A stretch of DNA of 64,000 bases from Hippopus hippopus (Eukaryota; Mollusca; Bivalvia; Cardiida; Cardiidae): NCBI GenBank assembly GCA_946811185.2, contig OX328113.1, positions 4,588,001-4,652,000 of the forward strand, given 5' to 3'. Positions 23,609-35,636 of this stretch are shown piece by piece; position 1 is the stretch's first letter, and each line of letters starts with the position of its first letter. Under the pieces are notes generated by a model. The model saw only the letters and a list, made by a program, of their open reading frames with translations. It was not told the origin of the DNA and did no database searches. Position numbers and translations under genes: made by a program.

Positions 23609-23773
23609 TTACATGCAGTAATCGCATTTCTCACGGATCCAGTCGTAGAAGACCGAAGTTCGGACATAAACACTGGGCTGGAAAACGATTCCAAGGAAAT
23701 GACAGCCACTGACACCCCATGAAGTAACGCCAGCCAGTTTGCCGTCACAAGTCAGTGGGCCGCCGCTGTCACC
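23609..23773 (-). CDS. Gene B exon 6 (catalytic Ser)
   Basis: 165 nt after TTCCAG, beginning [20 protein letters not shown] and ending [13 protein letters not shown] then TAA. Both extra C-terminal Cys are kept relative to gene A. Confidence 0.95.
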   Translation of the reverse strand, partial: GDSGGPLTCDGKLAGVTSWGVSGCHFLGIVFQPSVYVRTSVFYDWIREKCDYCM

Positions 23774-25237
23774 CTGGAATGATAGATTGATTTGTGTTTC
23801 AAGCAGCATTGTTTTAGCAACATCCTATGAAAGACCAAATGCTTCCAATCAGGCTCGAATCAGGGGTGTCCAGGTTACGAGTCCTACACTCTACCACTGA
23901 GCCACTACGCTTTGATTCATCAGGGGAGGTAATGCATCAGGGGAGGTAATCCATCTAGCGAGAGCGTAGCCAGGCGGTAGCCCGGAAGTCAACATTTACC
24001 ATCAAAACAGATACACACAAACAAAATTAAATGCGCTATCTCAATCAGGAAATGTGACCAAATCTTTATCGCAAAATTGCTTTTGCAAGAAAATAAAAAC
24101 AAAAATAGCGGAAAATGTAGATCAAAGCTCAGATTGCAATTTCTGTGCAGTCTGATATTAATGTACATTGTCTTAATGTCTACTGACCGCAAAATGCTGT
24201 CTGATCTTGATTTTGCATTGTCTGAAAAACTGACAAAGTTGTGCTTGGCTCTTTAGGGAGCAAACATCTATTTTGCTAGAGGTAAAACGACGAAAGAAAA
24301 AGTATGGTGGCATATTTCTGCCACGAGATACGAGATAGCTATCATGATAATTTTAGTAAATTATCGCGATAAATTAAAAGTTTCCTGGAAATCTTATCAA
24401 GATCGTGAAAAGTTTCATGATAAAAATATCTCGATAAACTTAATATTTTATCGCAAAATTTCTCCACCGTGCTCGAAGCTGACATGCGAGATAAAATCAT
24501 TGTGATAGTTTTATTCGTTTCTCGATATCTATAAATAGAAAATTCATCATTTGGGTGAACTCGGTAGTTTTGACTTAAAGGGCAACTACAGCCAAAATCT
24601 CTTTTTGGATATATGAATCCTTAAATGAAAACCATCTTAAAATAGGAAAACCGTATTTCAATGTCTATCGTAAAAAGAGAGTTATAAGCGAAGATGTGGT
24701 TTGCACACCTGTGCGAGTTTGTGAAATGTTCGACAAACCGGATGTGATGCCACTTTTTTTTTCTCTCAGCCGTATCCTCCCTCATGTCGGGACACGACTT
24801 TTTTCGTCACAAAAATCCCTATCGTATGCCGTGTGCCGAGTTTAAGCACTATTTCGAGCCAGAAGATGACTATTTATTGGTCAGTCTGCTGTCTGTCTGT
24901 CTGTCTGAACTGAATGACGTGGCTTAATATCAGATCTACCATTAATCCTCAAAAGGTGAAATAAACCTTCATGCTGATTGCAAAATTTTGAATAGTGCTT
25001 GTTTTTGGAGAAACACAAATAGATGTTTCCGCATTGGACACTGTACATAAGATCAGATTGCACGTTCTGTGCAGTCTGATCTTAATACACACTGTTCGCA
25101 AAAGGTCACTGAGTCGCGCTCAGCAACCTTGGGTCCCCACAGAAATTTAAATGAGGCATGAAATAAATGGTAAATTTACTGCTGATTATCCATCTCTTTC
25201 ATGAGAGAGAGAGAGAGAGAATGAGAGAGAGAGAGAG

Positions 25238-25282
<45 letters not shown>

Positions 25283-28200
25283 TTAGAAAAGAAATTCGAC
25301 AAGCAGATTATGCGTTTTTTTTTTTTTTTTAATTTAAGATCGTATGAATGAGGAAAATACAAAAGTTATGACGGTCAACTTACCCATTTAACCTGTGTAA
25401 AATTCCAAATTCCATTTACATTATTTACGAAAAAGGGTTCAATATGGTCCCGAAAACAAAAGAGTACATGACATGTTTATGACAAGTGCTTGTTAACCTC
25501 AAGTTGCAAGCCGGGTAAAAAAATATGTCAGACCACAACGGTGCGATACCATCACCAAAGAGGCACCGAATTAACCCATTGTCCCTGTACATGGATGCAA
25601 CACACAATTCTTTTCTCAAAATAAAAGGTTGGCGCACTAAAATTTTGTGTAAAGTTTGTACGCAGTTATAAATTTTTAATTCACACTGCATTTTCATGAT
25701 CAGCATCTCTTATCTCGTATATGATTACAGGGAGAAACACGGGAGAAGACAGTTAAACAATTTTTGACCACGTTGGTATTTCCTTTTAAATTGTACGCCT
25801 TACATGCCTCAGTATTTAGGAAATGGACTGACCTTGTATTTTGCAGACGATCAAAAATGTTTACTGCATGATATGGAGGACAGGAAGGCAGGAGGCAATT
25901 CAGACAATCTTTTAACGTTGTTGTTGATGAAAAAAACAAATTTGAAATTGTGAACAAAAAGCACATAGGAAAATAAATGAAGATCAAGTGAAAAAAACAA
26001 GTATTTAACTTTAACAGCAAAAGAGGATGTGTGCTGGATTTAATGTTGTTCGTGAATGTTAAAGAGAGGATACGATTTCTAAGGCAGATCAAGGCTTTTA
26101 ATTCTTTCCAAGCTGAAGGAGACATGTAAAATGCTGACACTGATGGTGTAGATCAAGATCAGACTGCGCAGCATTTGTAGACCGTGAAATGATCGACGGT
26201 GTCCTATATTTGGCAAAAACAGCCTTAGAACTGTACTCGAATGATTTCCTTTACAAATTGCAACGTTCCTTCTTCGTTCTAACACCTAGTAGGAGAAAAT
26301 TTTGGCATGTTTCAACTATCTTGATTTATTATTTCTTTTTTTATATTTAGCTATTACAACTCGTTGATTAGGTAGTGGTACAATTGAAACAACATCAAGA
26401 AATAAATTTCAAAATATTTTTGTTAGTTACCAGAAGAATAACTATTCCTTTTTATAAGTACTTTCTCCACTAACCTAATTCATTCAAAATTTCTTTCCTA
26501 TGATTGTAGATGTAAGAGCGATATACCCCCGTCACACCAAACTCGTTCTCACACCGTTCCGTATTTTTTTGCCGATCGGACTGAAACTGTCTTCGGACGA
26601 AGTGGGCGTATTAGCATCCTTTTACGAAGGGTTCTCCAGAACTTTGAGTTTGCTCAAATTTTTTTGCCATCCATCCCGTCCTGTGATTAGACGGAGTAAC
26701 AACGTCCCAAATAACATGTCCTATCCCAGCCCGTTTTTCGATTTTGTTGACCAGGTTGAGACTTTCTGGGAATAGGTTTGGTGAGATAGGGGCTTCAGCC
26801 ATTATCAGGCCAAAATTATTCGTTCATCCCCGACCGTAACCCGTTTTCCGATTATGTCAGGACGGGTTAAGACGTTCTAAGAACTAGTTTGGTGTGAAGG
26901 GGGCTATAGAGCTTGAAACTCTGCAGTACACAAGTGATTGAAACGTGAAATAGCGATGTATATCTCTATAAATATCATGCAGTTTTCTCAATTTTCTGTG
27001 TTAGTTCATATATAGCGACTATAATTATCTTCTCATACTTGTGACATCACGGCAAACTACCGGAAATCACGGTTTTTTCAATAAGCGACTTTCACACAAG
27101 TGAAAATCCGAAAGTTTAAACCTCTATATCTCGTGAAGTAAGCATCACAGAACGCTAACAAAATTTTTGTTGACATACTCTGGTGTCGTTTTATCCGATT
27201 TTGAAATGAAAATTTTGGTCTGGAGTTACCCTTTAATAAGACTGCATTCAGTAAAATTTCGAATCATTAATTAACAATTGTAGCTTAATAGGTAAATCTT
27301 GACAATGCCCGAATGACAGAGGTCTGTAAAATCACAAAGACGACTCGAAATGCCTCCTATGAACAACTTTAAAACCGTGCAGGGGAAAGGAGAATTAATA
27401 AGGTTGTATACGAAGGTATTCCGAAACCGTATCTAATTATAGGTATCATGAATGTCAGTTGTGGGCACGAAAGCAAAAAAAATCGTGATAAGAGTTAGCA
27501 TTATTGCGATATTTTTATCGTGATTTTTTTTTTATCACGATAATTCTCTTAAATTATCATGATAGCTATCTCGTATCTCGCGGCAGAAATATGCCACCAT
27601 AAAAAAGAGAGAAGAAAATTCTTAATAAATTGGGCTTCATCTTTACCACATTCACTTTCTCGAGATCACAGCTTTACATTCTCGTGGTTACGAGAAAGTT
27701 AACCTGTGGTCACTAGAAAGTTAAGCTGTGGTCACGAGAAAGTTAAATTGTGGTCACGAGAAAGTTAAGCTATGGTCACGAGAAAGTTAGTCTGTCGTCA
27801 CGAGAAAAGTTAATCTGTCGTCACGAGAAATTTAAGCTGTTGTAAAGAGAAAGTTAAGCTGTGGTCACGAGAAAGTTAAGCTGTGGCCACGAAAAAGTAA
27901 AGCTATGGTCACGAGAAAGTTAAGCTGTGGTCACGAGAAAGTTAAGTCATTGGCATACATACATACATACATACACTACATACATACATACATATTTAAT
28001 GCCGTTTTCAACATTATCTAACCTAATCCACAGAAACAATTTAGCCGAGCCGGAAATCGAGCCAGTGACTCCAGGGTTTAAGCACTGAACTATTTCCGCT
28101 TAGCTACCTGATCTTGCCTACAACACTTACATTGCATGACCCCGAGCTGAAAAAACCGTCGCCCTGCACACAAATATGTTGGGAAAGAATACTGTCGGCC

Positions 28201-31200
28201 CCCCAATCGCTTTTGCAATCCGTTTCGGACAGAACTCTAACATCACTCGCCATCAGCCTATCAGCGGCAGAACCGCTTTCTTAAAAAAATAAAGAAAGAA
28301 AATATAGAATAAAAGTGAGTCAAGATCTTTGAAAGGGGACTTAATACATCTGCAAAATGTATCGACCAAAGTCAGCCTACACAGGCTAAGCCGGGTCGAA
28401 ACTGTTTGATACTGCTCATTGTTTTGCATGTGAAAGAACCAGTTTACCTGATGATTCAGTCGCTTGCTAGACAAAATATTTTTTTTTTATGCATGATTGT
28501 GTGATGACTTGCTTCGTCTCATGCATTACAGAGAAGCATTAAGCAAACTTTTGCCTGAGCATGTATTAGATAAAAAACAAGAGAGCCGTTATGGCCCCAT
28601 ATCGCCCACCTGATCAAAAATGTACAAATGAAATGTGAACTGCTAAACATGTTTTGAGGGAAGTAACTTGAGTACAACAGGCAAATGAGCCATGCTCTGA
28701 CAAAGGGGGTTTAACACATCTCCGTGATGCTTTGTAATAAACAAGCCATCGCATAATTATGGATCCCTAAATCAATTTTGTCTAACAACTAACTAATTTA
28801 TGAGGTAGACTTTCCCTTTGACATGCAGAAAATTGACCAGTAGCAAAAAGCATCGACCCAGGTCAGCCTTCGCAGACTGCGTAGGCTGCTCTGGGTTGAA
28901 ACTTTTATTTTTTGGAATACATAAAACCACCTTTTCATAGAGCGTGGCTCATATAGAATAGAAAACAAGACTTAACGCCGTTGTGTATGGGAAATGTACA
29001 CGAGCTTTAGCGATTGTACATTTCTTGTATAATTTGGCACGAGATTTTCTATGCTACTTAGACCACATGAGTAATTTATACAACTATTGTATATATACAT
29101 ATACAACCACGAGAATCGTATTTTTAATATGTAATTTCAAAATATTCAAAAAATGACACTGTACGCTGATTGGTCAAATCGCTCTGTGTGTGGTCTATAT
29201 AAAGTCAGAATAAATTAGGAAATCGGTGCTCAGTATTTGGTCTGTTTATATCGCACATTCAACCCGTTTTCAATCCATGTGATATATCTACACTCGTTTC
29301 CTATCACATGCTTATCCTGGACAACTTAGAATAAAAACACGGTTTCGCAGATAACATTGATTATTAACGCTCTCTCATATCTGTTTACACAAGCCTATCG
29401 TAGATATAACTCTAACTTGATAAACCCTTCATTAACAGTCTATATTATTGTTTGTTTTGGGGAATACAGATTTAAAACCACGAACCGTGACAGGATGATA
29501 TAAACATTATCGAGTTGGGTTTATAAATTATCTCGTCACGGTACGTGATTTTAAACCTGTTATCCCAAACATAAACAATAATATAAACTGATAATGAAAC
29601 GTTTATCGAAGGAGAGTTATAAACTATAATTGTGGCAAAAAACAAACCTGTCAATCCATAACCGGAAATAGTGCATATGGTTCCCGCGTAATCATTCGGA
29701 CCACTTGCGACAGGTATGGCCAAACTTGATATATCATTGGAATGTGGGGCCAATTTCAATACAGCTATATCGTTCGGAAAGGTACCGGCGCCAACATTGT
29801 AGTCAGCATGCTATAAATAGAGAAATAAAAAAAATACAAAATGCCAAGCTCGGTTGCCCGTACAGGGCTTGTACTCAACAGGTCGTAGGTTCAATTCAAA
29901 CTGGCCACCAGTTTCTCCTTTTCCTACAATGTTTTCTACCCTTTCGATCGAAAATTAAATTGTATCATTTTCACCATATTTAACTTGTCGTCTGTAAATA
30001 CCTTCAATTTTGCCAGGTCTAAAAGTGTGTCGTTTACCAAAGAGTTAAATTGTAAAATGAGAATTTTTTATAACTTCTTGTACTGGTTCGTTTGTCCTTA
30101 AGTGCACTTATCTTATGATTGTTTTTGTCAGTTCGAAACAAGGGTTAATTTTCTAATTTGTTCTGTGTTTGTTAAAATTAGTCTGATATGGTTACAGCTT
30201 CTTAGTCTGTACCTTTAAGAACCTGTTTGCCTGTTAAGACTGAAATATTGCATTTCCTTTCAATACAAAAAGAAAAAAAAATGTAATACATCTAAAAAGT
30301 GGACAAAAATACTGACCGAAACCCCCCCCACACACACACACACTTTTCTGCCGAGAAACCACTGCCTTTCCAGTACTGTCAGGGCTTTGATTGAAGCTTT
30401 TGGTAGCTCTGTCTCGTCGGCTTACTGAGACATTATAATAAACATTAAAGTAGTCTCGAGTATTTGCATACATACCATTTCTATGCTTTGAATAGGAATA
30501 GCGAACCCAAAATCACTCTCCACACTAAGACCATTTGCGGTTCTGAAAAAGAAACGATGAACATAATAATTGGCCTGCAATATGCGAAAAGGGACATTCG
30601 GACATTTGCGTAAAGCATCATCTCGGATCAACCTGCGCAGTGCGCGAAGGCTAATCCGACACTGCACTCTCCGTTTTTTATGTAATTTTCTGTTTTGCAC
30701 AAGTCTACTGTAGCACAAAATCTAATGTAGTGGTAAAGTGCCGTCTCGGATTAGCCTGCGCGGACTGCGCAGGCTGATCCGGGACGACACTTTACGCAAA
30801 TGTCCGAGTGCACCTTATCGCGTGTTGCAAGCCAATTATACGTGTAGGAACAACGGAGATTTCCAAAACAATCCTTAAAGTGCCTTTCACAACTTCATTG
30901 ACCTTTGCGGCTAGTTTAGATCGGGATCAGACTGCACAAAACGTGCAATCTGATCCTGATTTACACCTTCCGCTTTGCAGAGAAAATATCTCTTAAATGG
31001 GTCTTATTTCTAGGATGAAAATGTCCGCTTGGTAAATATTGGGTGCTCTATGGAAAAATCACATGTGGGGTCCACTCGTCTTCGTCCGTATCATGGATGT
31101 CGCCATATTGAATCTATTCTCAATCACATGATCATAAACATGGAGGAGCCCTTGATTTGTTTATATTCTTACGAACAAAGTCCGTAACAAAGAAACAAAT

Positions 31201-34200
31201 GAACAAATGCATAGCAGAAATACAGGGACCGGGCAGGATTCGAACCTAGAACACCCGGACGAAAGGCCAACACCATAACCACTGAGCTAAAGAGAATTCT
31301 CCCTAACGCAGTTGTTAGGTATTGTATTTAACTCGGGATGAAGCCATGCATGAAGGAGCGGTCTCCCGTAACACACCCCCTCTTAAAGTCATCATTTATT
31401 GATGACTCAAAGCCTTATTATGCAGAAAGTCCGTTTTTTGGACAACAAATGGAATTAATGGCTCAATGGCCAATCCCGGACGAGCCCCCATCTTACGAAC
31501 AATATCCGTAACAAAGAAACAAATGAACAAATGCATAGCAGAAATACAGGAACCGTGCAGGATTCGAGCCTAGAACGCCCGGACGAAAGGCCAACACTAT
31601 AACCACTGAGCTACAGAGAATTCTCCCTAACGGAGTTGTTAGGCATTGTATTTAAATCGGGATGAAGCCATGCATGAAGGAGCGGTCTCCCGTAACAATA
31701 TATATATTAAAAAAAACCAGAAATTTTTTTTAAATCTATCGATCAATTTAAAAAAAAAATCATCGAAATTAATATGTAACGTTAAGCAAATGAAACAACA
31801 AACTTTTTGTTAATAAAAATGTATTTAATAATGATTTGAATTGAAAAGTGTGACTCGTATATTTTTAGTGGAGTCTTATGATTTTTGAGCGATGAAGCGG
31901 TCTATTTCCGGCAAAGATATGTAAGGTGTCACTACACATCACCCATCGTGATATCGCATAGGGATTTTAATCAACGGATCACACGCGGTTTGCCGAATAA
32001 CGACAGGTCCTGTGTGCCTTACTGCTTAGGGCAAAAAGCTATCGAAAAAGATATAGATCTATAGGATCTGACATGAGTTGGTGTTTGAGATCAAATTTCA
32101 TTAAACTTGTCTAGGGAAATGTTATTAAGCGAGTATTTAGCGAGCTTAATAACATTTTTCCTTGACAAGTTTAATAAAATTATATCTCAAACGCCAACGA
32201 ATGTCAGAATGTCACATAACAACATTTCACGGATTATAGATTAGAAGATGCAAAACCATCTATAGATGCACCCTCGGTAACATCCATAAAATCCAAGTCC
32301 CTTCTAAGAAATACGTAGAAAAATGACGTCAAAAGTGACGTCACAGAAATATGATATCAAACGTGTGTAAGTTAATAAAATTCGTAATGGGTATATTGCA
32401 CTGGAAACAAGGGAGGTTATGTGATAAAAGACTCTTTGCGAAACAAATTTCAACTTTTGAGTCACATTCAATTTATTGTATGCAAATACTTTGGATTTAG
32501 ACAGGCCCAAAATAGTATCGCCTGGTAAGGACTTAAGAAGACAAGCCAGCACGGTACATACATTCCTTCGACACAGTGAGCTGCTGTGAGTGCCCAGTCA
32601 TTGTGAATGATAGAAGCACCGCATCTGATGTTACCGTTGTACACAAGTTGAAGCTGGTGGGGAAAAGCAGTAATGGCGGCTGGGGAACCATTAATTATCC
32701 GGCTATTGTTTCCGGCATTCCTGGGAACCAGCTGGCGGATGTTGGCCGATGTGACACCTAAAATATAATCGGTAAAGCAAAATCCAAAATAGTTTGAGTC
32801 CAACAACGTTGAATCATTTTCTAAACAAACCTGTGTCTTCATGACTCTAGGAACGGACGAAGAAAGCGTTTAAGAAAATGCTGGCTACCTTCATTTATAT
32901 CATTTCCATACTAGTATTCATCATATTTATCATGAAATTGTACATGTTTCTTTGGAACTATTTTTCGCCCGTGACGAACACAACCGTCAAGGAAGTGAAC
33001 TGGCTTCATGTAAATTTCATTACATATATTCTTATCATATTGCAAAGAAATTTCTTGCAATCTGATTGGATAATATGCCCCGAACATATATTCACATATA
33101 AACTGGCATAATCCACGCAAAAGCAGTTTCCCTCTCAGGAGCCCCGTATACATAACTGCACTTTCAACACAGCATCCAAAATGGCGGCGCCGGTAGATAC
33201 GAGCCGCCAAAAGACAAACATACTTAGTAGCTGTGTACGATATCATTACTAGTTTCCCTTGGTGGTTGACATTAAAACCGAAAGAATGGGCTATTTTTGA
33301 AAATGAATTAATACAGTTACACTTATTATCGTTTTGTTGTCATTCTAAAACAAATACACGGGGTTAAAACGAGCCATTCCTTTGTCAGGTAAGCAAATAG
33401 TGAAGTGTCGGAACTCATATACTGTAACGTTAAAAGGATAACCTAATGGCCGTTTGTGGCAACTAGTTGCTGTTTGCTGGAGACATGATTCACCACAGCC
33501 GTGAACAGGTTTCCAAGTCCCCTGCCACCTGACCGTATGGCTAATAATGTAGGTCTACTTTCTTAACATATCATAAACTTCAATTCTTGAGTTGCCATCT
33601 TGTGTCAGATCCTACATTAACAAAATAAGTCTGGAAAGTTCTTCTTAAGCGACAAATTTAGAACAAATTGACTTCGTAACGGTTACATTACACTGAAAAC
33701 AAGGGAGGTTATGCGACGAAATGTTAAATACAAATGCAGAAGAAATTGAATTATAGCGGTTATATTACACTGAAAGCAAGAGAGGTAACTCGACAATATG
33801 TTAAAGACAAATATAGAAGAAATTGACTTAGAACTGTTATATTACACTGGAAACAAGGGATGTAATGCGACAAACTGTTAAAACAAATATAGAAGAAAAT
33901 GAGGTTGTAACAGTTACATTACACTGAAGATAAGGGAGTTAATGCGACAAAATACTAAATACAAACACAGAAGAAATTGACTTTGTAGCAGTTATATTAC
34001 ACTAAAAAGAAGGGAGGTAAAGCAACAAAATGTTAAAGACAAATATAGAAGGAATTGTCTTCATAACGGTTTTATTACACTAAAAACAAGAGGGGTAATT
34101 CGACAAAACGTTAAAGACAATTACGGAAGAAACTGACTTCATAACATTTATATTACATTCAAAACATGGGAGGTAATGCGACAAAGTGTTGTAGACAGAT

Positions 34201-34359
34201 ATAAAAGAAATTGAATTTGTATCGGCTAGATTACGATGAAACCAAGGGAGGTAATTCGACAAAATGTTTTAAAGTCAAATGCAAAAGAAATTGACAGAAA
34301 TATGAATATAAAACCAACTTACCGCCGATAAAGGCGAAAACCGCTATGAGTTGAAACAT
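23609..34359 (-). CDS. Secreted S1-family serine protease, gene B (six exons)
   Basis: Exons in transcript order: 34359-34323, 32757-32562, 30542-30476, 29810-29648, 28279-28131, 23773-23609; lengths 37, 196, 67, 163, 149, 165, identical to gene A, giving 258 aa. Seen: signal [17 protein letters not shown], activation at SRIING (Arg32), TAAHC His73, NDIAVLKL Asp114, GDSGGP Ser207, then [11 protein letters not shown] and QPSVY. Again Gly at position 189 and Ser at 226. By hand about 56 of 258 residues differ from gene A: exons 5-6 are ~90% identical, exons 2-4 ~70%. No frameshift or stop, so the gene looks functional. Its last intron (28130-23774) holds a 3.3-kb nest of transposons. Role as for gene A: secreted zymogen, substrate unknown. 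Confidence 0.93.
25206..25280 (+). repeat. AG microsatellite
   Basis: GAGAGA runs with two AATGAG interruptions. Confidence 0.95.
26522..26908. mobile_element. Inner element of the nest
   Basis: About 387 bp, ends TATACCCCCGTCACACCAAA and inverse TTTGGTGTGAAGGGGGCTAT. Interior inverted GACCAGGTTGAGA / GACGGGTTAAGACG stretches. Confidence 0.8.
27652..27948 (+). repeat. ~20-bp minisatellite
   Basis: GTCACGAGAAAGTTAAGCTG units, about 14, directly beyond the end of the nested element; followed by a CATA microsatellite at 27954-27993. Confidence 0.9.
28131..28279 (-). CDS. Gene B exon 5
   Basis: 149 nt, acceptor TTTAAG, donor AAT|GTAAGT, ending SSGSCN. A fossil tRNA-like SINE piece lies just beyond its donor (28045-28115), exactly as in gene A (8325-8400), so that insertion predates the duplication. 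Confidence 0.92.
28330..28955. mobile_element. MITE family 2, paired copies in gene B intron 4
   Basis: Two partial copies (28330-28570 and 28687-28955) separated by AACAAGAGAGCCGTTATGGC-type sequence. The same pair and spacer occur in gene A at 8653-9100, so they were carried through the gene duplication. Confidence 0.8.
29648..29810 (-). CDS. Gene B exon 4 (catalytic Asp)
   Basis: 163 nt, acceptor TTATAG, donor [29 protein letters not shown] carries Asp114; the exon ends CTISGYGLT. Fourteen of 54 residues differ from gene A, mostly on the variable surface stretch after IPVA. Confidence 0.92.
30476..30542 (-). CDS. Gene B exon 3
   Basis: 67 nt after TTTTTCAG, donor ATG|GTATG. Encodes [19 protein letters not shown] and three further residues. 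Nine of 22 whole codons differ from gene A; the SDFGF-IPIQ spine is kept. Confidence 0.87.
30569..30839. mobile_element. MITE family 1, copy 2
   Basis: Flanked by ATAATTGGCCTGCAA and its inverse TTGCAAGCCAATTAT; in gene B intron 2 next to exon 3, absent from the matching gene A intron, so younger than the duplication. Confidence 0.85.
31168..31698 (-). repeat. Two SINE family B copies in tandem orientation
   Basis: Copies at 31168-31374 and 31492-31698 separated by ~115 bp, both in gene B intron 2 and in the same orientation as the gene. Confidence 0.85.
32562..32757 (-). CDS. Gene B exon 2 (activation site, His)
   Basis: 196 nt, phases 1 to 2, acceptor TTTTAG, donor AT|GTATGT. Encodes the propeptide, [28 protein letters not shown]. 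This is the most diverged large exon between the two genes (19 of 64 whole codons). Confidence 0.93.
33650..34265 (+). repeat. 77-bp tandem array in gene B intron 1
   Basis: AAGGGAGGT-type marks at 33701, 33778, 33855, 33932, 34010, 34088, 34166 and 34244 give a 77-78 bp period. A single unit occurs at the end of repeat family 6 in both genes (14150-14190, 32370-32420), so the array grew from it in gene B only. Confidence 0.85.
34323..34359 (-). CDS. Gene B exon 1 (signal peptide)
   Basis: [12 protein letters not shown] plus one base, donor G|GTAAGT. ATG spacing from the TATA box equals that of gene A. Intron 1 begins beside a 77-bp tandem array. Confidence 0.9.
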
Positions 34360-34409
34360 CTTTCTTCCACAGCAAAATTAGTTAAAGTCCAAGATGCAAA
34401 CCATGTGTT

Positions 34410-34417
34410 TATATATA
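34410..34417 (-). promoter_or_regulatory. TATA box of gene B
   Basis: Minus-strand TATATATA at the same distance from the ATG as in gene A, again followed by ATGGTTTGCAT. Homology with the gene A upstream region reaches about 34502, where a short repeat element begins. Confidence 0.65.
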
Positions 34418-35459
34418 CCAAAAAACAACGTGCTAAGTGGCAGCAATGATTATGTGAACCCAAACGTCTGTTTTATTCTTGAAATTGGTCAAGAAATCCT
34501 TAACCTTTTTTCCAGTCGACGCAATTTTAAGATCGTCTAAATTTGAAAGCATTTGCAAATGGTAAAATCGAATTTTACTTAAATAACGGGATCAACCTTC
34601 GTTGAAAGGATAGAAAACATAGTGGGAAAAAGGAGAAAATGCTGGTAAGCAGCATTTTCTCCTTTTTTCCCACAATGTTTTCTGAAACGTTCCTTTTCGG
34701 GGATGTTCAAACATGGAAAAGGGTTAAGTATTCTTTTATGATGTGTCAAAACTTTTTTGTTTTTTATTTGAAAACGGTTTGAACTCTTCAACAGAGGACA
34801 AAAGGTCGAACTGGTTCTTATTAAAGGGGGAACTCATAATTTTTATAATCTTAATAGAATTCAAGAATGATTCATCCTTAAACTGAGGCGATAGCTGTCA
34901 TACCATTAAATAGGTAAAATATAAGATTTTTTATTCCAATGGTAGTTCTTTCCATTAAAGACCTAATAGATGCCAAAAGTAAACAAAGTGAGTGTTGAAA
35001 TGCATTTTTAATTCAATTTATACCTATCAAATTTTTGGAAGTCATTCTGAAGATGATAAACAAGGAAACAGAAATTGGTTCGCAGCAAAACATTCTAAAT
35101 AGACCCCTTTAAGGGTTAAAATTTGCCATTAAAAAAAAAAAGAAAAACATTGTGGGACAAGGAACATTTTCTTCTTTTGTTTAAACAATGTTTTCTACCC
35201 TTTGAAAGACTATTATTATTTCTTTTAACCCAAAGGCTGCTAAGCTCAACTCGATGATCCTTTGCTGACACTGTAGAACAAGACCAGATTCTACAGAACG
35301 TGCAGTCTGATCTTGGATCGTCAAAATCTGATACAGAGATGTTTTTTTCACAAAAATACCTTTTAAGTAGCAAAATTTGGGTTTTTACCGTGGGTTCGAA
35401 AGTTTCATTTCATTTATTTGGCAGGATGAGGGTTAAGTGGAAATGGCCTAGCTGGGAAA

Positions 35460-35565
35460 TCAATCAATCAATCAATCATCAGCCAACCAACCAACCGACA
35501 GACTGACCGACCGACCAACCGACCGACCGACCGACCGACCGACCAACCAACCAACCAATTTATCG
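35460..35565 (+). repeat. AATC / CCGA / CCAA microsatellite cluster
   Basis: Successive AATC, CCAA, GACC tetranucleotide runs. Confidence 0.9.
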
Positions 35566-35636
35566 GTAATGAAAAAACACTAATTAGACTGCCATTGTCA
35601 TATTTTTCAACATAGGAGTATTAGTTCGATTATAAG

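Larger units (their letters stand above)
24575..27236. mobile_element. Middle element of the nest
   Basis: Ends TTAAAGGGCAACTACAGCCA and inverse TGGAGTTACCCTTTAA. Inside are an AG microsatellite (25206-25280), a family 3 palindrome and unrecognised DNA. Confidence 0.7.
24303..27601. mobile_element. Outer element of a three-level nest
   Basis: Ends TATGGTGGCATATTTCTGCC and the inverse GGCAGAAATATGCCACCATA, followed inward by inverted CACGAGATACGAGATAGC stretches. It occupies the last intron of gene B. No transposase recognised. Confidence 0.8.

Noticed and set aside
26500..26802. Overlapping ~90- and 63-residue frames on both strands
   Set aside because: They lie in the inner inverted-repeat element of the nest, and symmetry explains both.
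27652..27948. Regular ~20-bp repeats that might suggest a CRISPR array
   Set aside because: Units abut without unique spacers, in a eukaryotic intron; ordinary minisatellite.
21600..31640. tRNA-like sequences with A and B boxes
   Set aside because: They sit inside repeated ~210-bp SINE copies with common tails and mispaired stems; not tRNA genes.
32576..32761. Plus-strand frame over gene B exon 2
   Set aside because: Antisense shadow of the protease exon.
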